DNA from: Copromyces sp. CBS 386.78
Lineage: Eukaryota; Ascomycota; Sordariomycetes; Sordariales; Sordariaceae
DNA: 64,000 nucleotides
Direction: 5' to 3'
Assembly: GCA_030685235.1 (NCBI GenBank)
Contig: MU839117.1
Span: 186,001-250,000, forward strand
A program made the translations under genes and the position numbers. Shown here piece after piece: positions 46,388-58,791 of this stretch. The notes beneath the pieces were generated by a model, which saw only the letters and a program-made list of their open reading frames with translations, searched no databases and was not told where the DNA came from. The stretch's first letter is position 1, and the number at the start of each line of letters is the position of its first letter.

Positions 46388-47333
46388 ATTGCAAAGTCGG
46401 TGATGGTGATGATTTTGTTTGGTTTGCCTTTTTTTTTTCTTCCCTTGTGGTTTTCCTTCTCTTCCAGGGCGTCTGCAGTTTTGGGATTCGATGTGTGCAA
46501 GTCTTGGATGTGGATGAAGTGCGCGTGGAATTCGGCAGTCCACTGTAGCTTCGTCTACCTTAACGTGATTGGGGTTCAGATTGGCTGTTAACAGGGGCAG
46601 GCTCTGTTAGTGCAGCTGGGCAAGCGCTGAAATGAAAGGTTGCTGTGCCCGGGCTGTCCCGCAAGATGGCAGCAGATAAAGTTACAGACCAGGGTGGATA
46701 GTACAAGGTATGGTAGTATCGTGGACGAAGAGGCACTCGGAACCATAGAACTACGCGTCAAGTTCCATTGTTTCGGTGTAGGGAACTGGTGAAGGCCAGC
46801 GACATCCGATGTGGTGGACGACCGCCGAAGGCCTCTCGGTCCGCCCTCCGCCCGCCGTTGTCTGAGCCCGTCCGCAGCCCGGCCGGGAGCCAAGGACTAC
46901 GGAGCAACGGACGAGCCACGGGATGCACCGTGTCATGCCTGCCCATCCCCGCCATCCCGCCATCCCCGCTGTTGGCGTCAACCTCAATCATACACTGTAG
47001 AAATGGTGTACTTGGTAGTTAAGCTTCGAAATCTGAACTTTTTGCTTTGGCCGCGGGGAGCCAGTCACAGACCCCGGTGCGGTTGTCGGGCACGGCAGAC
47101 CAACGGGACGGCTGCATGAAGGCCTGGAAAGCTGTTCATCAGGCCGGGTCGGGTTCGATGCCCGGGTGCAGGCGCGACGACAACGCATCATTAACTTCCA
47201 TTTTTGAGCGAGGTTTCAACTTTTGACGACCAAGTAAAAGTGGGGACCTGGGACTCGACCCGACCAAAAACCGACCCCTCCCTCTCAAGTGCCCGCTCGG
47301 TGTGTTTGCAACGCTTTGGATTCTGGAGCGCGG

Positions 47334-47348
47334 CCCCCCCCCCCCCCC
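47334..47348 (+). repeat. Poly-C run, 15 bases
   Basis: An uninterrupted run of C in the COX19/VPS1 intergenic region. It is prone to slippage and sequencing error, so its length should be treated as approximate. Confidence 0.85.
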
Positions 47349-47531
47349 GTTATAGATTTTTGGCATCCACATCGACATCCACACTCAGCACCGGGGCGCC
47401 GCGACAACTGCTGAGGGTATCCCGCATCGCTTCAGGTTTCGAGCTGTCAGTGTGCTGCATTGGACTATTCAGTTGTACGTAGGTACTCGCTGCACTTTGG
47501 ACAGATCATCGATCGCCTCGTGCCTTGTCCC

Positions 47532-47553
47532 GCCAGCCAGCCAGCCAGCCAGC
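47532..47553 (+). repeat. CCAG tetranucleotide microsatellite
   Basis: Five tandem CCAG units in the probable 5' leader region of VPS1. Confidence 0.8.
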
Positions 47554-47952
47554 AGCCTCTGTGCGCCTTTGCCCAGTCAACGCAACTTTCCTGCTCGTAA
47601 ATTCTTTTCCCGTCCTGAAGCCGATTCGGCTTGATCCAACCTAAACCACCTTGTCGCCAGCCTCTTCTCCTGCCACCCGCCCGCACGGCCGCCAACCACC
47701 TAGCACTCGTCTTGTATATACCAATTATCCGAATCCACGAGGCCGTCGACCTTCACCTCAGCTAAACTCGGGAGCCCACTGACCCCATACGCCCCAGCCC
47801 GCCCACGCGAACCACCCGAACCGTGACCTCGTCCTGCCCGACCTCGGGCCCGTTTTCACACTTGCGCTCAACTCCGGCTTCCGCCCACATCTTCGCTTGC
47901 GCCTTCTGAACGCGGCTGATCAAATCGACCTTTTATCCGCTCAACCGTCGCC

Positions 47953-50655
47953 ATGGCTGCTCTCGGTGACGACCTGCTGGGCGTTGTCAACAAGTTGCAA
48001 GACTTGGTCTTCAACACCATCGGAAACGATTCCCTGGATCTGCCCCAAATCGTACGCAACAACCCGCCCACCACCTTCACCTTTCCGCTCCACGCCCGCA
48101 ACCCCTCCTTGTCCCAATCCTCCAATGCACCCGTCCCCATCTGTCCCATTGCCCTTCTTTCCTGTTCCTTCTCTGCCACCAGAATGCTGATGACCCCCGC
48201 TCTCCACAACAGGTTGTCGTTGGATCCCAGTCCGCTGGAAAGTCGTCCGTCCTCGAGAACATCGTTGGTCGCGACTTTCTCCCGCGCGGCAGTGGAATCG
48301 TTACTCGAAGACCCCTCATTCTCCAGCTGATCAATGTTCCTGCCGACGACGACACCGAAGATGCGACCCATCCCAGCTACAGGAACCCCAATGCTGCTGG
48401 CCGCAACGAGTGGGCAGAGTTCCACCACATTCCGAATCGCAGATTCACCGATTTTGGCGACGTTAAGCGCGAAATCGAAAATGAGACAGCGCGAGTTGCC
48501 GGTACCAACAAGGGAATTAACCGCCAGCCCATTAACCTAAAGATCTTTTCGCCCCATGTTTTGAACCTGACACTCGTTGATTTGCCTGGTCTTACAAAGG
48601 TACGCCGCTTGAAGCTCTGGTGGACTTGTTGTCATAAGTTGGTCTAACGCGTATCCGCCCAGGTTCCCATTGGAGACCAGCCCACAGACATTGAGAAGCA
48701 GACGCGCAACCTCATCTCCGAGTACATTGCGAAGCCCAACAGTATCGTCTTGGCTGTCTCGCCTGCCAACGTCGACATTGTGAACTCGGAGGCCCTGAAG
48801 CTCGCCAGGCATGTCGATCCCATGGGCCGGAGGACCATTGGTGTCCTCACAAAGGTCGATCTCATGGACCACGGAACAAACGCCCTGGACATTCTGTCTG
48901 GTCGGGTTTACCCGCTCAAGCTTGGCTGGATTGGTGTGGTGAACAGATCGCAGCAGGATATCCAAGGCAACAAGCCCATGGAGGAGGCCTTGAAGTCCGA
49001 GTCCGAGTTTTTCAGGCATCATCCCGCGTACCGAAACATCTCCACCCGTTGCGGCACTCAATTCCTCGCCAGGACCCTCAACACTACCTTGATGGCTCAC
49101 ATTCGCGAACGCCTGCCCGATATCAAGGCTCGTTTGAATACCTTGATGGGCCAAACTCAGCAGGAACTGGCAAGCTACGGGGACATGCACTTCAGTGGCA
49201 AGGAGCACAGAGGCTCTCTTATTCTGCAGCTCATGACCAGATTTGCGTCATCCTTCATCGCGTCCATTGACGGTACCTCGACGGAAATCTCAACAAAGGA
49301 GCTCTGCGGCGGTGCCCGTATCTACTACATCTTCAATTCGGTCTTTGGAAGCTCTCTCGAATCGATCGACCCCACCTCCAACTTGACCGCCCTCGATATC
49401 CGGACCGCGATTCGCAACTCGACTGGTCCCCGGCCTAGTTTGTTTGTACCTGAGATGGCCTTCGATCTCCTTGTCAAGCCCCAGATCAAGCTTCTCGAGC
49501 CCCCTAGTCAGCGCTGCGTAGAGTTGGTATACGAGGAGCTCATCAAGATTTGTCACACTTGTGGCTCGACTGAGCTATCGAGGTTTCCCAGGATGCAAGC
49601 CAAGCTCATCGAAGTTGTGTCTGACTTGCTTAGGGAGAGGTTGGGTCCCGCGTCCTACTATGTTGAGTCACTAATTTCCATCCAGAGGGCTTACATCAAC
49701 ACTAACCATCCCAACTTCCTCGGTGCGGCTGCAGCAATGAGCCATGTTGTGAGCAATAAGCAGGAGAGGGAGAGGAAGCGTTTGATTCAAGAGGAGCGCG
49801 AGAGACGTGAACGAAGACGGCTGAAGGAGCATGGTGCGAATGGCACCGAGACCCCTGTTGAAGGGGAAGAAGAAGGTACTGCCCTGGAGAAGTCGGACAA
49901 CGTTCACGCGCGTAAGATGACCGGAAAGGGCGCCCGCAGCATGTCGCCGGCTGTCCGGGAGAACGGCCCCGGTAGCATTGCGAGCGCTTTGAACGGTGCC
50001 AGATCGAATTCTCCTTCTCGCTTCAACGGAGGGCAAGGTGTGGGTAACGCTAAGGAGTCTTTCTTGAACTACTTCTTTGGCAAGGACGGGGCCATTGTTC
50101 CCGGCCCTTCGCACACTGGCAACGTTGGACGCCATGTCAACCAGCCCATGGAGCCTACATTTAGCCAAAGCATGAGACGCCCAGAGGAAAGACAGGTGCG
50201 GGCGCCCACTCAGTCGATAAGAGCGGATGATGACATGGACTATGCCGGCAATGTGAAGGGCACTGAGCTTGTAAGTTGGCCATATTTGCTATAAGCCTTT
50301 TACATTTTCTTGTGCAGCCTATACTAACAATTTTTTGAAGCAGAGCAATGACGGCGAGCCGGCCATGACAGACCGCGAGGCTATGGAAGCCGAGCTGATC
50401 CGGGCTTTGATCAGCTCCTACTTCAACATTGTGCGCGAAAGCATTGCAGATCAGGTGCCCAAGGCGATCATGCATTTGCTTGTCAACCACTGCAAGGATG
50501 TGGTTCAGAACCGCCTTGTTAGCGAGCTTTACAAGGAGACCATGTTTGAGGAGCTGCTGTACGAGGATGATGCAGTGAAAAAGGAGCGGGAGAAGTGCGA
50601 AAGGTTGCTCCAGACGTATCGGGAGGCGGCCAAGATCATTGGCGAGGTTGTATAA
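47953..50655 (+). CDS. vps1: Vps1, dynamin-like GTPase, 801 aa
   Basis: Four exons: 47953-48051, 48213-48599, 48663-50270, 50344-50655, all phase 0. The GTPase domain has the P-loop GSQSAGKSS, switch I Thr in [18 protein letters not shown], and TKVDLMD. The middle/stalk region follows (e.g. [30 protein letters not shown]). About 170 residues of charged then Ser/Gly-rich, probably disordered sequence (roughly 527-698) sit where the insert B loop lies. The GTPase effector domain starts at [20 protein letters not shown] and closes the protein. There is no PH domain, as expected for Vps1. It acts in vacuolar/endosomal sorting and in peroxisome fission. It is about 100 residues longer than yeast Vps1, mostly from the insert. 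Confidence 0.95.
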
Positions 50656-52307
50656 GTCTGAGCTCTGCCCTTCCTTAGGCTACATCTACAGACCTTGGGA
50701 GGCCGACTGTGGTAGCAGCAGTACGACTGGTGTATGTATTATGAACCGATCAGATTTAGAAAGGGGTTATGTCAGTTTTTCGATGGAGGTACTTGTGGCT
50801 TGTGTGGTTTTCATTTCGCGAATTTTGTTTTGATAAGGTCCCTGCTGGCTAGCTGATATTTTACCGTCCCGCTCACTAGCAAAAGGGTGCCATTTACGTG
50901 AACGGCGACTTTCCCCATTTAGGAGGTAAACAGAGGGCTTTCTAGATACACTAGATAGGATGGAGTACTATACTGAACCAACGGCTTGTATGACATCCAA
51001 GCCGTGGCACAGAATACTGGTCTGGGTCAATACATATGTCTAGGTAAATGTACAAATAACGGTGCTCATTACTACCTAATATCGATGTTTAGTCTGGAAG
51101 AGCCTGAGGGTGGAACGCTTTATCGACTTTCACTCGGACAGATCATATAGAACTCGCAACCGCAGTCAGTGTGTGGTCAAAGGCAGGAAACGTGCAGACG
51201 AAGGACAGGCTGCACTGTGCCTTCCTACATTCATTATAAATATAGTCACTGACGCGTACCACACGGGCCACATAACCCAAAAAAGCACAGAAGCCAGGCT
51301 GCAACTGGCGAAGAGTCTTGGTGCACAGACCATGAATTTTTGTTTTAGCGGTGCGGGAAGGCACAAGGCAAATATGGAGAAATTAGGTAGTAACTGTCGC
51401 GAGTGCCGCTGTGCGGACGAACCCCAAGTGCTTTGCCTTCTCCGGATACGTCGACGGGACATTTCTTGACTTCTTCCTTGACCACAACTTGTCCACCCTC
51501 AAGGTCATTTTCTGGTCGTCAAGATTAGCACTTCTCGTCTCCCACAAGACTTGTCAAGGTGCATTGCAAAGGCCGCGGCCACGAGCACCATCACAACACG
51601 GTCAACAGTTTCGACAATCGCGGCTGCGCTTGGCTGTCAGGTGCGGTGTGGCTGTCTCGTGCGAATACCGCCCCGCGCCCTCTACCATTCACCATCCTTG
51701 CACCTTTCACCCTTTCACCTCAGCAGCTCACCTTCAGTTTCAGCTAGGCCTCTGCACTCCATCAACCTTCAACCACGCTCACCATCATCTGAAGGAAGAA
51801 GTTGACGCAGAGGGCAGGGAAGCTACCATACCTTTACTGATCACGGCCGACTTCGCCCATCCATCACTTCTAACTCCTCACGCAAGACTCCCAAGGTATA
51901 GCTAGGCAGTCGACGATAGCGCTGAATTCGCGCGTCCTCATCTGATTTGGCGCTGAACTGGTGTTGACTCGTTTCCGTGCGGTGGATTGGCAGCTTCCGA
52001 CAGAGAAAGGGAGCTCTGTGCTCGTCTGGATTTTCACCATTTTCTTCGTCCTTTCAAGGAAAGAAGTTTTCCTCAGTGTGCAAGGAACTGGTCCACTCGA
52101 TCTTTGTCAACCCTACAGAGCTGTCGAGGTTGTCGTCCTTGCCATTGACAAGTGTTACTGCTATTGCTGCCACCTTACCTCCGTCCTTCTTCTCTTTCTT
52201 TTTTATACTACCTCTACATACTTTTCGGTTCCGCCGTCCCTGTTGTCATCACATCATTCCCTTCTTGTTCAGCAACGTCAGCTAAGGTACTCGTCTACGT
52301 CGTCACG
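50656..52307. other. Intergenic, VPS1 3' flank and F-box gene promoter
   Basis: 1.65 kb without a supported gene. ORFs near 51411-51905 and 51961-52311 overlap in several frames and are Ser/Pro/His-rich, typical of pyrimidine-rich leader sequence. No repeat is seen. Confidence 0.45.
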
Positions 52308-55300
52308 ATGACTGGGGACGGAGAAGACGTTCATCCGGGTTCGGTGCCGAAATGGAGGGATGATCAAGCTGGCAATGACTCCGTAGAGGTATCCCACCCA
52401 TCAACAGCGGCCAGCACTGCGCTTGCCCTACCAACCCAGACAGCGACGGACGTCGGCATGAGAGAAGCCCCAAAAATGTCGTTGCTGGGGAAGCGCCAGA
52501 CTCGCGAACATGCTGCCGATTCCGAGCACTCTTCCGAGTCTAGTGCGGGCGTCAAGAAGGTGAAGCTGGCGCAAGATGACGCTGGACAAGCCGGACAAGC
52601 TGTCACATTAAACAAGCTGCCAAGGGACAAGTCTCAGTTGTCTGCTGAGGTTTGGCATCACATCTTCAGTTTCTGCCCCCCACGATCACTGGGCAATTTG
52701 CTACGCGTTAACAAATTGTTCAACCTCTATCTTGATCCTTCGTCGTCACTGGTCAACAGAGAAGTTCCTCTTCCAGCCGGCAAGAGACCCTTGGATGTTC
52801 TTAAGCCAAATGTCATCTGGCAGCTTTCCAGGCGGCTTTTTTGGCCACAGATGCCTGCCCCTCTTCGGTCCATGGCCGAGATCGATATGTGGCGGCTTGC
52901 TTGCTCCTTAATGTGTCAGAAATGCAACAAGCAACCAACTGCCCAGTCCGATACCTCTTCTACAACAGCTGTCCCTTGCCTAGGCCCGGGTTTGGATGGT
53001 GTTGCTGTGATTTGGCCATTCGCTAGTCGCCTCTGCGGCCGCTGCTTGGTAACGACCTCGATGAAGGTATGTCTACTTCAAAATCTGGAGAACTCCACAA
53101 CAGGCTAATACGTCCAGGAAATCGATCTCATGGCCTCTCAGTCTGTGCCTTCCGCGGTCCTACAGGCGATACCGTTTGCCTACGTAACCCCAGATCTCCG
53201 TGTTCAGCCGTCCAACACGCCTGACACGGAGAAACAAAAACTGTTTTCCCCGAGCGACGTCGAGGAAGTGACCAAGGAATACCACGAGGTCCAAGCCCTT
53301 GGTCCTGGAGCCCTGGACGAATGGATGAAGGGCCTCAAAAACCGCGGTAAGAACGCGCAAAACGAGGCATCAAAATGGGAGAAATGGTATATGTCAGGTG
53401 GCGTTACGAGGATGCGTACGGAACTTTATCCAGGCTACATTAACAACAAGGCCTCGTCCATCCCGACTCCAAACTCCGCAACGCCTGCCGCATTGCCAAC
53501 CTCTTATCCAACTGCTCCACCCGCAGCCCGAGCACAAGTACCCTCATCGCAGGCCTCTGCTCAACAACGACCAGATAGGACCGCTGAGGAGGTCGCTGAA
53601 CTAAAGGCGATCAGAAAGGCTGAGATTGAGCGACGGGCTCTACTCTTGGATCCTCCCCTTACTCCCGATGTCCTTCGGCATCTTCCGGCGTTCGAAGCGG
53701 CCATGCAGATTGTCCTTCCGTTTCAAGACAAGGATTGGGATTTTCTAAAATCCAGACTCCTCACCCAACGAGGCGAGGCAAAACACCGGCACCCTGAACT
53801 GCTTGTGCCTAAAGAGGAGGTTCAGCAGGATCGCACCGAGCGTCGTCAACTCGAGGCGACTCTGGCAACCACCAAGGAGGCCAGGGAGCTCATCGACAAG
53901 CAATGGGAAGAGACGCAAGCGCCATTGCGTGCCAGGATAGCCGGTCTAGCTGACGAGGCAATTCGTGAGAATTGGGGCAAGGGCAAGAAAGTGACACGGG
54001 ATAACTGCGCCAAGTTTGCCGTTGATGTTCTTTGCTACATACGGAAGCGTTTCTACGCAGAGGTCGCCGAGAAGGTCGCTACTGCTCGCTCCGCTGGCCG
54101 GGAAATCCCGGTTGATCCTCCGGAGGGCCCCTTCACCCAAAAGCTTACCTTGGAGAACATGAAGTGGATTTTCGACACCAAGATCAAGCCTCATACCGAG
54201 TCATACCGCAAGGAGCTGTTCTATTGCAATGGGTGTGACGCAAACTCGAAGACCTTTGGCTTTGAGGGGGTGATCCAACACTACGCAGCCAAACACACGA
54301 CTGCTCTCAGCTTGGGCACTATCGTTGTTCATTGGAGGGCAGAGTGGCCGCAATACCCTCCTTTCCGTTCTGATCCTCGTCCCTCCAAACAACCACCTCA
54401 CAGCCACGGCTTCCGACCACCTTTTGTTGGTAACTTGGGAGGCGCTGTTTTGCCACAGGGACACAACTACCCGTCTACGAATGGACACGCCGGGTTTCCT
54501 CCCTATCAACCATACCCAGCACCTGGATATCATACTGCGCCATATCCAGAGCAGTATCAGGCAATCCCTCCGCCAGTCTATCCCTCAAGCCCCTATACCC
54601 CCGCTCCACAACAGCCTTTTTATGGACAGCCGCCGCCCCAACCACCGCTGCAGCAGCAGCCCTATGTATCTCAGCCGCCCTTGTATCCGCCTTACCAGCC
54701 TCCGACTGCATCGTATCCTCCCCCCGCTAGGAGCGAGCCGGCACAAGTATATGGGCCACCGCCACCTGCGGCACAAGCCTACAACTACAACTCTTTCCAG
54801 GCAAATGCTCACAACTCGTATCCTGGAATACAACCTCCTGGATACCCCGACGGCTACCAGATCAGGCTCGAGGAAGTTGCTCGTTCATCGCGCGAAATCT
54901 GGAACAGCCTTGGGGTCATCAGAGACCTGCCAGGCAGCATTAGGGTCTTCGTCACGATACATCACCTCATGAAACGGTTTTACACAAAGTTTAGCGAGGT
55001 TCCTCCCTTTACGATGTTCATCGACGGCCTGTCCAATAATAAGGACATGCGACCTGTGCGGAACGTGAACGGCCTGGTTTGCAAAGCTTGTCATCTTGGA
55101 CTTGGAAATGCTGCGCACGTACAGGAAGAGAGAAAGACGTTTTCTCTGCCGCAGCTGGTCAATCACTTCCAATCCAAACATATTGAACCTATGCAGGCCC
55201 AGGGAGTCTACCCACTGCTTGACTGGGTGCTGGATATGATTTTGCTCCCTAATCTCGATACACTCTCGAGACTAAAAACGTGCGGCGAGCCTCAAAGGGG

Positions 55301-56705
55301 TATGCTTGCAGATGCTCTGCCACATCTCTTTCAACCCCGTCCGGCGTCTGTTCAACAGTACCCTTCACCGTACCCGGTGCCGTCTAAGGGTAGGCAGATC
55401 GAGTTCTCGGGACCTGGGATGAACGCCTTCGCCGGCCGTGAACAACCATACAGTGGCTCTCCTGCCCCAAGGCAATATTCCTTGGCAGATCATCCTTCTG
55501 ACAGAGACTCCGGCAACGTGGTCCTACCTACCCTCACCAATGGCCGCTCTGATGCTCCTCAGAATGGCTACGTTTCGGAGCAACAACCAAGCTTAAGCTC
55601 GGTTGCATATGACATCAGAAGTAGGGATAACCAGGACAGGCATGGAAATCTTCAGCCAGCTATGGAGAGTGTCCGTTTATCCTTCAAGGAATCCAAAAAG
55701 GTTGAGGCCGGAACTGAGGAGTGGAATCGGGGATGGAGTACAAGCAGGACCGAGTCCGGCAAGCCATGTTCCTCGTACCGGAATTCCGGTGCTGGAGAAA
55801 ATGCCGATCGGCCGCGTGAAGCTTCATTGATTCAGCACACAGCAACTCGCACGCCTCCACGACCTTCGATGGCGGTCACTCGGGCAATACAACCCTCGTC
55901 AGTTACTGGACATGAGGAAATGCCGAATCTACAGCACCAAGGACATCCTTCGGCGGTAGCTCACCGACATAGAGACTTCAGTGATCGCACTTACACCGTC
56001 GAGCACGGAATGGCCACATCCTCGGGCGCCGCACCCCCATCAAGAATCTATAACCGTTACGATGAGGCTTGGAGGCGTTCGAGGTCCCCGGTGTACGGTG
56101 TTAGTTACCAGTCGGTGCCGCCGAGAAGAGATAGGAGTCCTTTGATGCAGCAGGCTGCGCCGGCCTATCTCTCTGGGGCTGGGGCACCTCCCTTGAATGA
56201 CGAGATGGACTACAACCGCTATCGTTCACAAACAGTGGTGCCAGAATACTTTCCAAGGCGCGCTGAAACCGAGGTATATGATCGTCCTCCCCAGCCGGAG
56301 TATCATGATCATGACCAAACCCCTATACCGGAGTACTATCGCAATCCGGTGGACGCCCGGCCCCCCTCACGGCCGCCGCCGCCGGCGCCGCCTGCCGACA
56401 CATATGAGATCGTGCAAGTTCGGGACGAGCGAGGAGAGTATCTGATCCGGCGCCCCGTGCGACGCGAAGCGGCAGCCCAATCTTTCCACGACGTGGGACG
56501 CAGGACCTATCGGGACACGGATCCTTACGGTCCCGTTCCATATGCTGACAGCGAGCAGCCTGTCTATGCCGCAGATTCACGCGGCGCTCCAGCCGGGGCG
56601 TATAGTAGACACGGTACAGTGATGAGGGAGGAAACACAGCGAGGACCCCATGGAGGGGATCCTTACTATGAGGAGTATGACCCTCGATTTCCCGCTGCCT
56701 CGTGA
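52308..56705 (+). CDS. Large F-box protein with zinc-finger-like motifs, about 1448 aa
   Basis: Two exons, 52308-53066 and 53118-56705, joined in phase 0 (GTATGT...CCAG). This makes one protein out of what look like two ORFs. An F-box is at about residues 108-150 (QLSAEVWHHIFSFCPPRSLG). CQKC and, 40 residues on, CGRC follow. Later come two C2H2-like elements: FYCNGCDANSKTFGFEGVIQ with HYAAKH, and VCKACHLGLGNAAH with HFQSKH. A long Pro/Gln/Tyr-rich low-complexity tract (DNA about 54360-54860) lies between them, and the C-terminal third is Arg/Tyr/Pro-rich. F-box proteins bind Skp1 and supply substrates to SCF ubiquitin ligases. The zinc-finger assignment is by spacing only. Some fungal genomes have a similar large protein of unknown function. 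Confidence 0.85.
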
Positions 56706-58791
56706 GCCTAGTTTGGCCCAGAATGTGCCGGTTTTAGCTTTGTTTGCCCGGGAGTTTGAAATACGAGGGGTAAAAAGATCTCGGTCCATTTCGCACACAT
56801 TCTTGAAATTGTTTGTTTAGATTACCTTGCTTTTAAAACATCGATTTGCAGTGTTTATGTCAGTGTGCAGGTATTCGACTAGGAAAGGGCAGGTATCAAG
56901 ATCGTTAAGCAACGAAAGATGGAGAATGGGCGTTGTTAGGGTGAAAGATATCCAAAAAGCTGTCTTATAGAGAAGCTCCTACGGAGTGATTTTCAGGTAC
57001 CAGAGAAATTCTAGGTACCATTTACAGTGACGGTCATTCCTACACTTCACGTGTAGAGGCGTGTTTGTCGCATCTCAGAAGATTGGGCATCACGCAGACC
57101 AGAGTCACATGTGGTTGAGTCGGTTTCTTTATTCCATATTCTTTCTATTGAATCGTTTCAAAAACTTAACGAGACAATGGCCCGGTACGTACCGCGGATT
57201 TGTTTCATCAGCTTTGGTGATACGGCACAGTACCTCTACATAGGACATGCAAGGGTCGGAGAATTGTCAAGTACTTTGTAGTGTACAATCCAACCCTGGT
57301 TTGTTTGTTGTCTGGTACAAAAAACGCCCATTTCCACTCTCGAACTACTAAAAGTAGAAAAGAATTCAGGCTTCGAGCGGACGGGTGCCGTAGAGGGGAC
57401 TACTCTCTAATATCTTTCTATTTTGGAGGCCTTGAATGAAGACGGAAAGAGGCATAAGAGGCTTCTGTGGCGTTTTTAACCCTTGCCATTGTCCCATGAT
57501 GCTTCAAACGGAGGCCAGTTTCTCTTTTTAAAGGCCAATAAAAGCTCCAAATCTCCCCTGCTCAACCCTTGCCCGAAGAACCAAACTAACAAACAAACCA
57601 GTATTGAATTGTAGAATAGTCGGTTCGTAGCCAATGCCAGGTCTTGTTTGAGCGTGGTGTCCACATCCGCCCGAGCGATCCTGCGGCCACCTACGTGAAA
57701 ACAGTCTGACGGTTTGCAATGGCTCATGCGCCCTTGTGGGTTCTTCCCGAGCCATGTCTTATGGTCAGACTGGTCAAAGCTGGGTTTGTTGGCTCGGGAA
57801 GCTGTCCTTTCAATTTTGTTTTTGTCCCAACCAGTACGGCGTCTGCAGATGCTACCGTGACAAAGTGCGAGTGTTTCTGGGGTCCGCGGTTTCCAAGCCG
57901 CCCAGCAAGAGGTGAAACACGATGTTGATTGGCAGGCATGTCATCACAGCCCATGCAGGGGCAAAGCCGCCCCCTGACGTCTTTGCCTTTGCCATAGGCT
58001 CGTGGTTGTGTAACAAGGGGTTGCACACACATTATAGGACATTGTACGCCGCTCACTGTGGGATTGTGGACGTAAAAAGAAAATCAGCCGTCAGACTCGA
58101 CAACCAGGTCAGGCGTCATGCGTCGTGGTGCGCTATAGTCCTCTCTTGGGCGGAAAGTGTTGGTGGTGCGGGATCCAGTTGTGCGAGCACTTGGCGGCAA
58201 CGGCCGGGAATCAAGGAGGAAACAAGCGCCAGTTGTTCGGGTGCCAAGTATCAAGTTCGAGTGACAAAGAGCCTTCGTGGGCCTATCCGTCATGGGCGGT
58301 TTGGGGCGGACGTGGGCGGGTTGAACGAAGTTTACTAGATGGAGCGGCGCAGGTTGGTACGTACCGGTCTCGATTCATGGATGAGGTTATATCTAGCAAG
58401 TGATCACCCAGGGCCCTGGCACCAGTTGCCCATCTTACTAGGCCTCCACATTCGTCCAAACTTCTCGGACAACTTGATAGGCCCGTGGCCCCCCCAATCC
58501 TTCATTCACTCCCCCGTTTGCTCCTTTTGGGACTGATAAGACGTTGAAAAAAGCCCATCATATTTTTGTCATATTCTTTTACTTATAACACGTCGACCAT
58601 CGCTTTTGCTGGACAAAGGCCCCTCGTCCTTCGCTTCTTTTTCTTCCTCCTCCTCAGTATTCCTTCTCGATACCCCGGTGAAACCCTCACCCACTCCTTC
58701 GACTCATCAATATCAGCGCCCACGGCCCAAACAGAACCCTCGCTTTCACTCGCATCTATCAACGACTTCTCGTTTATCTGTCAACATAGAA
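56706..58791. other. Intergenic region with a small inverted-repeat element
   Basis: 2.1 kb. Apart from the MITE-like element at 57286-57611, it has only motif-free ORFs (e.g. 57922-58338). The last 230 bp are T/C-rich and are the probable 5' UTR of the next gene. Confidence 0.5.
57286..57611. mobile_element. MITE-like element, copy 1
   Basis: The left end reads CAATCCAACCCTGGTTTGTT. The reverse complement of the right end reads CAATTCAATACTGGTTTGTT. Both ends are followed on the outside by TA (57284-57285 and 57612-57613). The same termini define a second element at 63425-63697. The 326-bp size and lack of an ORF fit a non-autonomous TA-inserting element. The interior is unlike copy 2. Confidence 0.6.

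Larger units (their letters stand above)
46388..47952. promoter_or_regulatory. Divergent promoter region COX19 / VPS1
   Basis: 1.56 kb between starts on opposite strands. Several short overlapping GC-rich ORFs have no motif. It contains a 15-base C run and a CCAG microsatellite (separate entries). The last 300 bp before the VPS1 ATG are C-rich, like a long 5' UTR. Confidence 0.45.

Noticed and set aside
47100..47175. Possible tRNA T-arm (GGTTCGATGCCCGGG) near 47150
   Set aside because: No matching A box, anticodon stem or acceptor stem could be built upstream.
53130..56705. A separate 1191-aa gene starting at 53130
   Set aside because: The upstream F-box ORF joins it in frame through a clean GTATGT...CCAG intron, and the codons before 53130 are open, so one gene is more likely.
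57476..57727. 83-codon minus-strand ORF overlapping the right end of the 57-kb inverted-repeat element
   Set aside because: It crosses the element boundary and has no motif; probably chance.
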